In this document: one piece after another, positions 1 to 8,603 of the stretch
Layout of the letters: every line of letters starts with the position of its first letter
Numbering within the stretch: position 1 is the first letter of the stretch
NCBI GenBank assembly: GCA_947166565.1
Contig: CAMVEL010000005.1
Coordinates: 21,699-85,698 of the forward strand
Source of the DNA: an uncultured Erysipelotrichaceae bacterium
Lineage (GTDB): Bacteria > Bacillota_I > Bacilli_A > RFN20 > CAG-826
Reading direction: 5' to 3'
DNA length: 64,000 bases
Notes under the pieces: generated by a model
Database searches by the model: none
What the model saw: only the letters and a program-made list of their open reading frames with translations
What the model was told of the DNA's origin: nothing
Translations under genes and position numbers: made by a program

Positions 1-28
1 ATGCCCTGGCTATTTTTCGTATTTATGG

Positions 29-841
29 CTATTTGCCTTCTTCTTTCTTTGCTTCCAATTTGGCTTTCCTGCCATATAGATAACGGGATAATCCGTAATA
101 GGAAAGATAGAAGATACCCATATATCCGCATTGGAGGACATAGATGGATATTTGATAAGGAATAAGGGCCCCGCCGAACATATTGAGGAAGATGGTAAAC
201 GGGGTGCCTCCCCCATCGAAGAAGAACATGAAATTGGAGCCACGGATATAATCGATGACCAAGGCGAGGGTCATGAAGAAGACGAGGATGCCGATGACAA
301 AGGGGATATCGCGTTTTTCGAATTTGGCCATCTTCGCCCTAAGGACGAACATCGAGGCGAAGGCGGAGATGAGGTGATTAAGGAGGCTATTGATGGCCGC
401 GAATCCGATTACGCAGTGGACGGGATAGATGTTCCCGGCGAAATAAGTCCCCATAAAGCCCATCGTGATGCCCCATATGGCAACGAAATCGAGGCACCAT
501 TTTTGGAATCTGCCTTTGGTGATGGCCGCTAAAGGGATAATGAAGATTTGCAAATCGCAGAGGTATAACGGGGCGTTTCCGACAATGACGTTCCAAAACG
601 TATCCGTCGATTCATGGAGCAAAAAGGCGATCTTCGAGATTTGGACGGCAAGGATGAGGAATCCTGCGACTATCATGACAAGCCTTTGCTTTCTTTTGTT
701 ATCGACAAAGGATTTGCCAAGGAAATAGGCAAGACCTAACGCCAAAACGAAAGTCATCGTGACGGAGACGAGGTGCTGCCAGGAAAATAGTCCTTCGGGC
801 GTGCGACCTTTTTCTAAGAAAAACCAATCGTAAAAGCTCAT
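29..841 (-). CDS. YwaF/TMEM164-like integral membrane protein
   Basis: The protein has 270 residues, mostly hydrophobic, with about six or seven predicted membrane helices and a Lys/Glu-rich C-terminal tail. The segment LYLCDLQIF (Cys about residue 95) and the later PVHCVIGF and NSLLNHLI stretches (about 140-158) resemble the TIGR02206/YwaF family, which shares a fold with TMEM164. The bacterial role of that family is unknown to me, so only a membrane location is inferred. The ATG at 839-841 is preceded by a weak TAGGT. The GH16 lipoprotein gene lies 65 bp upstream on the same strand and could be cotranscribed. Confidence 0.6.
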   Translation of the reverse strand: MSFYDWFFLEKGRTPEGLFSWQHLVSVTMTFVLALGLAYFLGKSFVDNKRKQRLVMIVAGFLILAVQISKIAFLLHESTDTFWNVIVGNAPLYLCDLQIFIIPLAAITKGRFQKWCLDFVAIWGITMGFMGTYFAGNIYPVHCVIGFAAINSLLNHLISAFASMFVLRAKMAKFEKRDIPFVIGILVFFMTLALVIDYIRGSNFMFFFDGGGTPFTIFLNMFGGALIPYQISIYVLQCGYMGIFYLSYYGLSRYLYGRKAKLEAKKEEGK

Positions 842-906
842 TTTGAGACCTATAAGAATAACCTTACATTAGTAATTGGTGCTTAGCAATAGTATAAAAA
901 GCTGGT

Positions 907-1665
907 CTATGCATCTATGGGTGAATAATAAAGTTTATCGTAATAGGCAATGTGCTTCTTGTTGTCTTTGGAATAATCTCCAAGCCAAAGCCTGGTGGTA
1001 AGATCATCAGTTTTTCCCGCCCAAACGTTGCAATAGAAGAACCCCCATTGGGGCAAACTCGCGTCCACTCGGTAAACAGGGAATGAATCGACATACCAAG
1101 TGATGCGGTTTTCTTCCCAAAGGAACCCATAATCATGGAAATCTTCCGCGGCATCAAAACCTAGTTCATAGAGATATTCATGCCCGCCTTGACCGTTATG
1201 GTAATAATTGAATTGGACCTTGGTTGTATCTTTCCCGAGAAACTCAATATCAATTTCATCCCAAGCATAGCGACCGCCGTTATAAGTAAAAATCGACTGC
1301 ACGGTCCCGCTCTTTTTGAAAGGTTTCATCCTTCCACCGAAATAACCATAGAGGAAGCCTTGCCTTGTGCGAATCTCCGCTCCATAGTTTTTCCCGTCTT
1401 CATCATCATGAATGGACATCTCGGCCATCCCATTATTTATGGATAGACTTTTCCTAGACCAATAGGAAAGGAAGTTGCCGCTGTTGGAATAGCCGTTTGA
1501 TGGGTCATAAAGCGTTCCGTTCTCGTTTTTGTCGTTAAAGGTTATGTATTCTTCTCCCTCGAATCTATCTTCGGAAGAGAAATGGTCGCTTGGAAAACCC
1601 CTTCCACCTTTAGCGCAAGATAGAAGAAGCGGAAGAAGCGTTAAAAGAAGAACCTTTTTCTTCAT
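907..1665 (-). CDS. GH16 beta-1,3-1,4-glucanase lipoprotein
   Basis: This is a secreted endo-beta-glucanase of glycoside hydrolase family 16, close to bacterial lichenases (family knowledge). The N-terminus is a lipoprotein signal ending in LLLSC (Cys17), so the enzyme should be anchored to the outer face of the membrane. The catalytic motif EIDIE is at about residues 137-141, with Glu137 as expected nucleophile and Glu141 as acid/base. RMKPFKKSGTVQSIFTYNG upstream and the WYVD segment downstream match the lichenase core. Its 252 residues fit a single catalytic domain. A TACAAT box sits 7 nt before the ATG, and AAAGGA lies in that gap. Likely substrate: cereal mixed-linkage glucan. Confidence 0.85.
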   Translation of the reverse strand: MKKKVLLLTLLPLLLSCAKGGRGFPSDHFSSEDRFEGEEYITFNDKNENGTLYDPSNGYSNSGNFLSYWSRKSLSINNGMAEMSIHDDEDGKNYGAEIRTRQGFLYGYFGGRMKPFKKSGTVQSIFTYNGGRYAWDEIDIEFLGKDTTKVQFNYYHNGQGGHEYLYELGFDAAEDFHDYGFLWEENRITWYVDSFPVYRVDASLPQWGFFYCNVWAGKTDDLTTRLWLGDYSKDNKKHIAYYDKLYYSPIDA

Positions 1666-1771
1666 GTCCTTTATTGTAATTGGAAAAGTGTTTTTTGCTA
1701 TGCTTTATTCCTAAATTTAATGAAAACAGACTAATTATGCGATGCGCTTATGGACAACGATCATCATCGTT

Positions 1772-3352
1772 TCAGGACGGATGGTGATCTTCTCCCTTGC
1801 TTTCGCTTCCTTGTTCATTCGCTTCGGGAATGGGTTCCTCTTGAACTGGAACATCGGGATTCGTTGCTTCCAATGCGGGTTCAGGATTTGGGACGCCTTT
1901 TCTTAAAATGGTCTTAACTAGGTAAAAACCAAATAAGGCAATGGATAGGCTTGCCCCAACGATGACCGCGACGTTATAGGGGATGAAGGCCCCTAAGGCT
2001 AGACGAGGTTCCGCCAGGATATAAGTGATTACAACCGCGGTCATGAAGGTCGCGGGAATCGCGGTGAAAAGCGAATAGAATTTATGCTTATTGGTCATAT
2101 ACAGGAATCCCGTACACACCCATAAGCAGACTGCCGCGAGGACCTGGTTCGACCAAGCGAACCATCGCCATAATATGAGGAAATTGTCGTGGTTCATGAA
2201 ATTCCAGATGCTGATGCCTACCACAAAAGCAAAAAGTGGCAATGTCAAGATAATGCGGTTACGGATTTTCTTCTGATCGAAGTGAAGAGATTCCCCAACG
2301 ATTAACCTACAACTTCGCAAGGCGGTATCTCCGCTTGTAATTGGACAAATGACGACCCCGACAATCGCAAGGACGGTCCCAACTGGTCCCAAAACCCCTC
2401 TTGCTATGTCATTGACGGTGGATGAATCGCCACCTACTTTGTTAAGAACGGCCCAACTTTCGGCATCGCCAACACGGAAGAAAGCCATGGCTGCAGCCGC
2501 CCAAATCAAAGCGATGATCCCTTCCGCAACCATCGCGCCATAGAAGACCTGACGTCCTTCCTTTTCGCTTTTGATGCATTTGGCGATCATTGGGGACTGG
2601 GTCGCGTGGAATCCGCTGACGGCACCGCAGGCGACGGTCGTCATCATGAATGGCCACCATGGCAAAGAGCCGTTGGCCTTCGAGAAGTCGCGGATATTAC
2701 CAATGAGTTCTAACATTGGGTATTTGTCAGATTGGATCATGACGCCGATTATGACCGCTAAGGCCATGGCGATGAGAATAACGCCAAAAACCGGATAAAG
2801 CTTGCCGATGACCTTATCGATAGGAACGATGGTGCTAATAAAATAATAAGCAAGGATGATGATCATCCAAATCCAGGCATGAACGTTGCCTTCCGTCAAG
2901 GTTTGCAACAAAACGGATGGGGAGACGACGAAAACGGCGGTAACAAGGATTAGAAGGGCAACGGAGAACACCCTCATGATGATCTCGACCACCTTCCCGG
3001 TATATTTGCCGGCGAGTTTAACGATGGAGTCGCCGTTGTTCCTTGAGGAAATCATTCCCGAGAAATAATCGTGGACGGCTCCACCCAAAATGCAGCCAAG
3101 GACTATCCAAATGAAGACGATTGGACCGAAAAGGGCACCGCTGATAGCCCCAAATATTGGACCCGTGCCTGCGATATTCAAAAGTTCGATTAAGAAAGCC
3201 TTCCATTTTGGGAGAGGAGTAATGTCAACTCCATCTGGATTGGCGATTGCGGGTGTTTTGCGATTATCGATACCGAAAACCCTTTCGCTGACGCGACTAT
3301 AGACAAGATATCCGCCAATCAATAGAGCCAATGCAATAAAGAATGTTGCCAT
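1772..3352 (-). CDS. cstA: CstA-family carbon starvation transporter
   Basis: A polytopic membrane protein of 526 residues. The N-terminal GYLVYSRVSERVFGID, the ELLNIAGTGPIFGAISGALF helix and the ILGGAVHDYFSGM motif are typical of the CstA family, which imports peptides or pyruvate at low carbon. The length fits the short clostridial form. The C-terminal 40 residues are polar, acidic and Pro-rich. The gene has its own TATAAT exactly 6 nt before the ATG and no Shine-Dalgarno sequence, so a leaderless transcript is inferred. It lies 58 bp downstream of the large surface-protein gene on the same strand. The substrate (peptide or pyruvate) cannot be settled from sequence. Confidence 0.88.
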   Translation of the reverse strand: MATFFIALALLIGGYLVYSRVSERVFGIDNRKTPAIANPDGVDITPLPKWKAFLIELLNIAGTGPIFGAISGALFGPIVFIWIVLGCILGGAVHDYFSGMISSRNNGDSIVKLAGKYTGKVVEIIMRVFSVALLILVTAVFVVSPSVLLQTLTEGNVHAWIWMIIILAYYFISTIVPIDKVIGKLYPVFGVILIAMALAVIIGVMIQSDKYPMLELIGNIRDFSKANGSLPWWPFMMTTVACGAVSGFHATQSPMIAKCIKSEKEGRQVFYGAMVAEGIIALIWAAAAMAFFRVGDAESWAVLNKVGGDSSTVNDIARGVLGPVGTVLAIVGVVICPITSGDTALRSCRLIVGESLHFDQKKIRNRIILTLPLFAFVVGISIWNFMNHDNFLILWRWFAWSNQVLAAVCLWVCTGFLYMTNKHKFYSLFTAIPATFMTAVVITYILAEPRLALGAFIPYNVAVIVGASLSIALFGFYLVKTILRKGVPNPEPALEATNPDVPVQEEPIPEANEQGSESKGEDHHPS

Positions 3353-3358
3353 AGGACG

Positions 3359-3364
3359 ATTATA
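3359..3364 (-). promoter_or_regulatory. -10 box of cstA, 6 nt from ATG
   Basis: TATAAT on the minus strand with six bases (CGTCCT) to the start codon. Transcription from this box would begin at or beside the A of ATG. Confidence 0.55.
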
Positions 3365-3410
3365 CTCCCTGTAGGCTTTTTGGAATTAGCAAAACTATGT
3401 TTTAGTTAGA

Positions 3411-6400
3411 TTAATTCGATTTCCTTTTACGGATTATGACTGCCGCACCGATACCAACGCAAGCCGCGATGACGATAGGCATGACAACGAAGGCGGCATT
3501 GTTATCGATTTCGTTGATTCCCTTGAAGGAATTGGCTGGAGTCATGTCGATCTTGCCGTAGCCTATACGGCCAAGGAAATCGACCATATAAGGATCGGAA
3601 TCGTGATAACGCTTCATAATGAGATCATAACGCTCCAACGCCCTGCTGATAATGGTCGCCCCGGCGATATCTTCTTTGTCGTAATCGGCATGTCCTAGAT
3701 AGTTATAAACCTGTTGGCGGACTGTGCTATCTGGCACGGTTTTGGAACTGATTGATTCCTTCCATTTCATCCACCAATCCTCGACGTTGCTCGCGCAATC
3801 GACGGAGAGGAAGGAATAAGCCCATTCCTTAGCGGCCTCATAGGCGTCTTTCACAATTTGCAAAGCCCTATCATGATTTGTTTGATGGAGGGATGAACGT
3901 TGAGAATCGGTCAAATCGTTATAAAGTTGAGTCGCGACTTCGAGCTTTGCTTCGTAGGTAGTGTTCGCCGAGTTGTCCTTAGAAAGGTCGGCGATTACGT
4001 TACGGACGTAGTTAACCTCAATGTTATCGAGATAGTCGGTAGTCGCGGAAGAGATTAGAGCGCGCGCTTCGTCGCAAAGGTTGTTATAAGCGGCCCTTGC
4101 GTAAAGGATACGGTCATAGGAGGCGGCGTCCGCGCCCATATTACGGTCCGCGTGAAGCATCAACTCCATTACGTACATCGCTTCCTTTTCGAGGAATTCG
4201 TCATAGTTGGTGACGAATTGCTTTTCGTCTTCGCTTAAGGCGTCGTATCCATTTCTAGCCAAGGCGATTTTCTCGCGGTAATACTCAGTATCCTCGATGT
4301 CTTGTTTTAGGCCAATGTCGTTGATGTCGTGCATTACTTGCTGGTATGGCAAGAACATGCCTTCACCAACGACGTTGATGACAAAGTTGCGGTCGCTTCC
4401 TTGGCCAACGTATTCGATTTCATAGATATAGCCGGCAGAGGCGAGGGCTTGTTTGGTTCCATAAGAGAGATCGAGACTAAAGTTATAGGCGTCCTCGTCA
4501 TGAGGATAATCGAGGAGGTTGATGGAGAAATGCCAATACGGGGCATTGTTTTGAATCGGCTTGCCTTCAGCGTCTTCCGTTGGGGCGGTTACGACGGCTC
4601 CCCTACTCGTATATTCGCCATTGTTATATAAAAGGATATTGAGCTCGGTAGGACGGTTCGCGGGGTCATAACTTGGCGATGAGGTGTCTTCGCTCCAGAT
4701 AATTACACCGCCCATGACCATGACTTCCTTTTGGAGGACATAAGTTGCACGGAACCCCCTGGTAACCAGTTCGTATCCGTCGATTTCCGGCAATTCCAAG
4801 GTGTAGACGTCTTCTTCACCATCGATGAATCTGGTGAAGGTGCCAAAATCATGGGTCCAGTTATTGGCGGCGTTTAAAGTATATGCGGCATAGGCTTCAC
4901 CGTTTTTCATGATGGTTGCCTCAACGCTTTCGGGTCGCCTTCCGCTTTCGTTATCGAAATCATTCCATTCGATGAGCGGTTTGACATCTACTTCAAGATC
5001 TCCCCTTCCGGAATCGACTGGGGTATGGATCATCGTCAAGGTGAATTTCTGATTCTCATAATCCGCTTCGAGGGTGTAGCGGTATTTCCCTGCGCCATCG
5101 ATTCCAAACGGATGTTCGTTATCCTTTCCGGTTAGGGCCTGGTTTGGCCTGATGACGGTGTTATCAAACCTTATAGGTGCTCCGGGAAGATCGTATTCGC
5201 CACGATAATAATATGTCAAATGCATTGTTTCCGTATTTCCGTCGCTCTTATCGTAATCAACGGTAAAGAAGTAAGGCCTGATATTATCGAAATTCCGACC
5301 ATCGCGCCAAATGACGTTGAGGGTTGGGTTTTTGATGTCACTCCATTCGCAGGTGAAGACGACGTTATCGGTAACGATGTAGTTATAACCTGGATAATAC
5401 CTGTGGCCTCCATTATCACGATAAGATACCAAGTACTTTCCCGTGGAACTGGATTTTTCGAAGATGTCATTCGATAGTTTGAGCCTAGTTCCGCGGATGA
5501 CTTTTATGTTTTGGATTTCTTCTGGATTCTCGCCTGTATCGTCTTTGACGACGGTGACGTTCCTGACTTGCAGTTCGTTATTTGGATAATTCGTTTGCCA
5601 AATTGTCCTGAATTCGCTGGCGGTGCCTCCATCAAGGCGAAGCCATCCGAGGTATTTCCCCGAATACTGGCCGAAGCTATTTGGCGAATTCTCACTGAAG
5701 AATTTGGGGTTTACTTCATCCGCGCATTCAAGAGGGGTAGCGGTCGGAATGCTGGCAAGGGTTGGGACAACGTTGAAGCCCATCTTGTACATTATGTCGA
5801 GGTGTTCCCCTGGTTCAGGAATCATGACAGCCTCATTGGTGTTGATTTTACGGTCGTTGATGAAGGCTTTGGTGTCCTCAATCTTTTCGTCTATTTGGCA
5901 ATCGTATCCCAAAGAAGGACTGTAAGCGGTGTTGACGGAACCAAATTCATAATTCCCGCCCGGCATCCCGCCGAATCTTTCTTCTGGGGCAATAAGGAAA
6001 ATCTGCCCTCTAACGTCTTCGAGCTCTGGATAATCGCTATATGGGTTTCCGAATATGCCTTTTTCCATATAAAGGAAGGGCTTTTGGGTAGATGGGTTGA
6101 TTTCGGCCGAAAAATCCTTTAATCGGTCATAAAGGGTATTGAGGATGATTTCCGTTTCATCGCCAACAGCAAGGTTTGCCCTATGCTCTGGGGCGAATTC
6201 ACAGATAACCGTTTCGGAGGGGTTCTTGATAAGGAAGGCCTTAACCCAATTCAAAACCTGGGTAAGGGTGAGGTCGTGTCCTTGCCTATCAAGTGCCCAG
6301 AAGGTTCCGCCGATATAGGTTTTGCCATGGCAGATATAAAGTTCTGGAAGGTTTCTTTCCTCGGTGTAATAAGGAACGATGCCAAGGAATTTATGTTTGA

Positions 6401-8309
6401 CTTCGTGGGTGGAATTTACGCGGATATCCAAGATACGGGCGCCTTCATCAAGAAGTTCATCAATGTATCTACGCTGGGTGACCGCGTTTTCATCGAAGCT
6501 TAGCGCACCACCTATTGAATTGGTCCGATGGGATTCTGTTTTCCTCATGCCCGAGTCATGGGTGCCCGGAATGTTGATCTCGTGGAGTTTGCGGGAACCT
6601 GGGATGCCGCTCATCCAGTTAGAGCCCTTAAGGGAACGGAAATCCGCTGGGGCGTTCTGATATTCGAGGACGAGGGCTTTCGGATATGTGCCCTTTTCCT
6701 TTAATGAGGCATTGGTCTCGTCGGCTAGATAAGGAATTTGGCCTTTGTAGTTATGGAAAACGTCATCTGGATATATATCTTGGTTATATTCATCTCCGCC
6801 TTCTCCACGGAAATTGTTCGCGAACTGTCCAAGGGCATCGTTTTCTAAGGAAACATAGAGGTTTGCATCATTGCCGAGATTACCGTCGACGGTTAGGAGT
6901 TTATCGTCGCAAAGAAGGATGTCGGGACGATTTGGCGCATAGTTGTTATAAACCTTAGGCGAACCGTGGATGAAGAAATTCCTATTGTTCTCGTTTGTCC
7001 TGACCGCGCCTTCTTCGGAAGCGCTGTTCTCGGTGATGAGCCCGCCATAAAGATAAAGTCTAGAATCGCCGGAACCGCTATAGTAGGAATCCATGCCGAC
7101 TTCAATTGCCGAGCCGTATTTGGCGGAATTGTATTTCATGGTGATGTCGTTAACGAAAATCTCTCCGCCCCTAGTCATCATTCCTCCGCCGCTTTCGTCC
7201 GCGGAATTGGCTAGTACGCTGCATTCATTGATCGTCAAGATATCGCCATCGGCGCTGATTCCGCCCCCGTGTTCGGCTTTGTTTTTGGTGAAAGTGGTTA
7301 CGTCTTCGTCGCCATCGCTGACGATGGTTGCGTCCCCGTCGATCGCCATTCCTCCGCCATGTGTGGCTTCATTGCCGATAAAGGTGCAGTCGTCGATAAG
7401 ACATTCATCGTTACGGTATCCCCCAATATAGAGACCACCGCCTGTCAGGGCGCCGCTATTGTTTTCAATGGTTGAATCCTTGAGTGTGAAAGTACGCTCG
7501 TCGTTATTTACGCAAATGCCGGCGCCTTCACCTTTAGTTGGAGTGATTTTATTGTTGGAAATAGTGCACCCATCTATCAATAAATCGAGGTCTTGCAACC
7601 CTGCATCATGGACTTCTATTCCAGCTCCGTCATCTTTTGATCTATTGTTATCGATCGTGGAGTTATAAAGAGCAAAGCTTCCGCCTCCACCAACCGAGAT
7701 TCCTCCGCCCCAAGACTGGGAAACGCAATCCTTGATTGTTACGTTATGGGCTTCAAGATGGCCATCAAGATAGATTCCGCCGCCATCGACAAAGGCCTTT
7801 CCGTTCCTAACGGTAATCCCGTTAAGGTATAACGTAGATTGGTCTGTAACGTAGATAGTTCCGCCATGATAAGCGTAGCCGCCATATATTTCGCCGTTTC
7901 CCATTCCTTCGGAATCGGTAATAGAAACGTTCGCTCCGCCCCTAATATCGAGGACGTGTCCTTCGTTTTTGAGTTCCGCTGTTGAGGCGCGTCCGATTTT
8001 ATGGCCATTTAGATCGATATTGAAATTGTAGAATTTGGCTACGGCCCTATCTTCGCTTGCATCCGCGATGCAATCCGCGGTAAGCATTATGTTAAGGGTT
8101 CCTGCGTCTGAATAAGTTGCTAAGGTGCTCCTAAGTTCGCCATAGTTCGATACCCCAACAACGCCTGGAGGAAGTTCTAAATTCCTTTGGGGAATATCGT
8201 TTTGTTTTTGATGAGTTTCACTTGGGTTGACGTTAAAGATCAAACCGCTGGAAACCAAACCGAAAGTAGTGACGCTTAACGCTAGAAGAATCAAACCCTT
8301 GTTTTTCAT
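3411..8309 (-). CDS. Giant surface protein: beta-helix, PI-PLC, Cna-B-like, TM anchor
   Basis: A 1632-residue exported protein. Order seen: signal peptide (1-27); right-handed beta-helix rich in GGGIY/GGGL turns (about 100-460); a PI-PLC X domain (about 555-910) with the two expected histidines in GTHDSG (about 583) and ICHGKT (about 661); several Cna-B-like beta modules (about 930-1300, e.g. WNDFDNESGRRPESV); a helical stretch (about 1330-1590); and one C-terminal membrane helix followed by RKRKSN. No LPXTG is present, so the helix is the anchor. The family cleaves glycosylphosphatidylinositol or phosphatidylinositol, so a host-surface or lipid substrate is inferred. GGGGG lies before the ATG. 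Upstream, the palindrome CCTAGACTAGG (8365-8375) may be an operator. Confidence 0.82.
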   Translation of the reverse strand: MKNKGLILLALSVTTFGLVSSGLIFNVNPSETHQKQNDIPQRNLELPPGVVGVSNYGELRSTLATYSDAGTLNIMLTADCIADASEDRAVAKFYNFNIDLNGHKIGRASTAELKNEGHVLDIRGGANVSITDSEGMGNGEIYGGYAYHGGTIYVTDQSTLYLNGITVRNGKAFVDGGGIYLDGHLEAHNVTIKDCVSQSWGGGISVGGGGSFALYNSTIDNNRSKDDGAGIEVHDAGLQDLDLLIDGCTISNNKITPTKGEGAGICVNNDERTFTLKDSTIENNSGALTGGGLYIGGYRNDECLIDDCTFIGNEATHGGGMAIDGDATIVSDGDEDVTTFTKNKAEHGGGISADGDILTINECSVLANSADESGGGMMTRGGEIFVNDITMKYNSAKYGSAIEVGMDSYYSGSGDSRLYLYGGLITENSASEEGAVRTNENNRNFFIHGSPKVYNNYAPNRPDILLCDDKLLTVDGNLGNDANLYVSLENDALGQFANNFRGEGGDEYNQDIYPDDVFHNYKGQIPYLADETNASLKEKGTYPKALVLEYQNAPADFRSLKGSNWMSGIPGSRKLHEINIPGTHDSGMRKTESHRTNSIGGALSFDENAVTQRRYIDELLDEGARILDIRVNSTHEVKHKFLGIVPYYTEERNLPELYICHGKTYIGGTFWALDRQGHDLTLTQVLNWVKAFLIKNPSETVICEFAPEHRANLAVGDETEIILNTLYDRLKDFSAEINPSTQKPFLYMEKGIFGNPYSDYPELEDVRGQIFLIAPEERFGGMPGGNYEFGSVNTAYSPSLGYDCQIDEKIEDTKAFINDRKINTNEAVMIPEPGEHLDIMYKMGFNVVPTLASIPTATPLECADEVNPKFFSENSPNSFGQYSGKYLGWLRLDGGTASEFRTIWQTNYPNNELQVRNVTVVKDDTGENPEEIQNIKVIRGTRLKLSNDIFEKSSSTGKYLVSYRDNGGHRYYPGYNYIVTDNVVFTCEWSDIKNPTLNVIWRDGRNFDNIRPYFFTVDYDKSDGNTETMHLTYYYRGEYDLPGAPIRFDNTVIRPNQALTGKDNEHPFGIDGAGKYRYTLEADYENQKFTLTMIHTPVDSGRGDLEVDVKPLIEWNDFDNESGRRPESVEATIMKNGEAYAAYTLNAANNWTHDFGTFTRFIDGEEDVYTLELPEIDGYELVTRGFRATYVLQKEVMVMGGVIIWSEDTSSPSYDPANRPTELNILLYNNGEYTSRGAVVTAPTEDAEGKPIQNNAPYWHFSINLLDYPHDEDAYNFSLDLSYGTKQALASAGYIYEIEYVGQGSDRNFVINVVGEGMFLPYQQVMHDINDIGLKQDIEDTEYYREKIALARNGYDALSEDEKQFVTNYDEFLEKEAMYVMELMLHADRNMGADAASYDRILYARAAYNNLCDEARALISSATTDYLDNIEVNYVRNVIADLSKDNSANTTYEAKLEVATQLYNDLTDSQRSSLHQTNHDRALQIVKDAYEAAKEWAYSFLSVDCASNVEDWWMKWKESISSKTVPDSTVRQQVYNYLGHADYDKEDIAGATIISRALERYDLIMKRYHDSDPYMVDFLGRIGYGKIDMTPANSFKGINEIDNNAAFVVMPIVIAACVGIGAAVIIRKRKSN

Positions 8310-8419
8310 GGCTTTTCCCCCTTTTTTTCGGACTTTATTATCTGCAAGAAAAAAACTTGCTTGTCCTAGACTAGGGAAATCTTAACACGTCAAGTGTCAC
8401 AAAAATGCCACTCTTTTTC

Positions 8420-8460
8420 TAAAAAAGAAAAAAAGGATTGATACTAAACATCAATCCTCT
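8420..8460 (-). terminator. Rho-independent terminator after tRNA-Leu
   Basis: A perfect 9-bp stem (8434-8442 with 8450-8458) and a 7-nt loop. The minus strand runs into a T-rich tract. It closes the tRNA-Leu transcript. Confidence 0.85.
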
Positions 8461-8470
8461 TCGGTCAAAT

Positions 8471-8560
8471 TGGTGCCGACTACCGGACTCGAACCGGTAC
8501 GCTTTTTGAGGGCGAGGGATTTTAAGTCCCTTGCGTCTACCTATTCCGCCAAGTCGGCAC
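8471..8560 (-). tRNA. tRNA-Leu(UAA)
   Basis: A 90-nt class II tRNA with a long variable arm and encoded CCA (8471-8473). The anticodon stem AGGGA/TCCCT encloses the loop CTTAAAA with anticodon TAA. The acceptor begins GTGCCGA. Confidence 0.97.
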
Positions 8561-8567
8561 GCGACAA

Positions 8568-8596
8568 ATTATATTGATTAATGGCTTGTGATTAAA
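8568..8596 (-). promoter_or_regulatory. Promoter of tRNA-Leu(UAA)
   Basis: TTTAAT, 17 bp, TATAAT on the minus strand, ending just upstream of the tRNA. The -10 is perfect and the -35 is weak. Confidence 0.6.
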
Positions 8597-8603
8597 GACT
8601 TTT

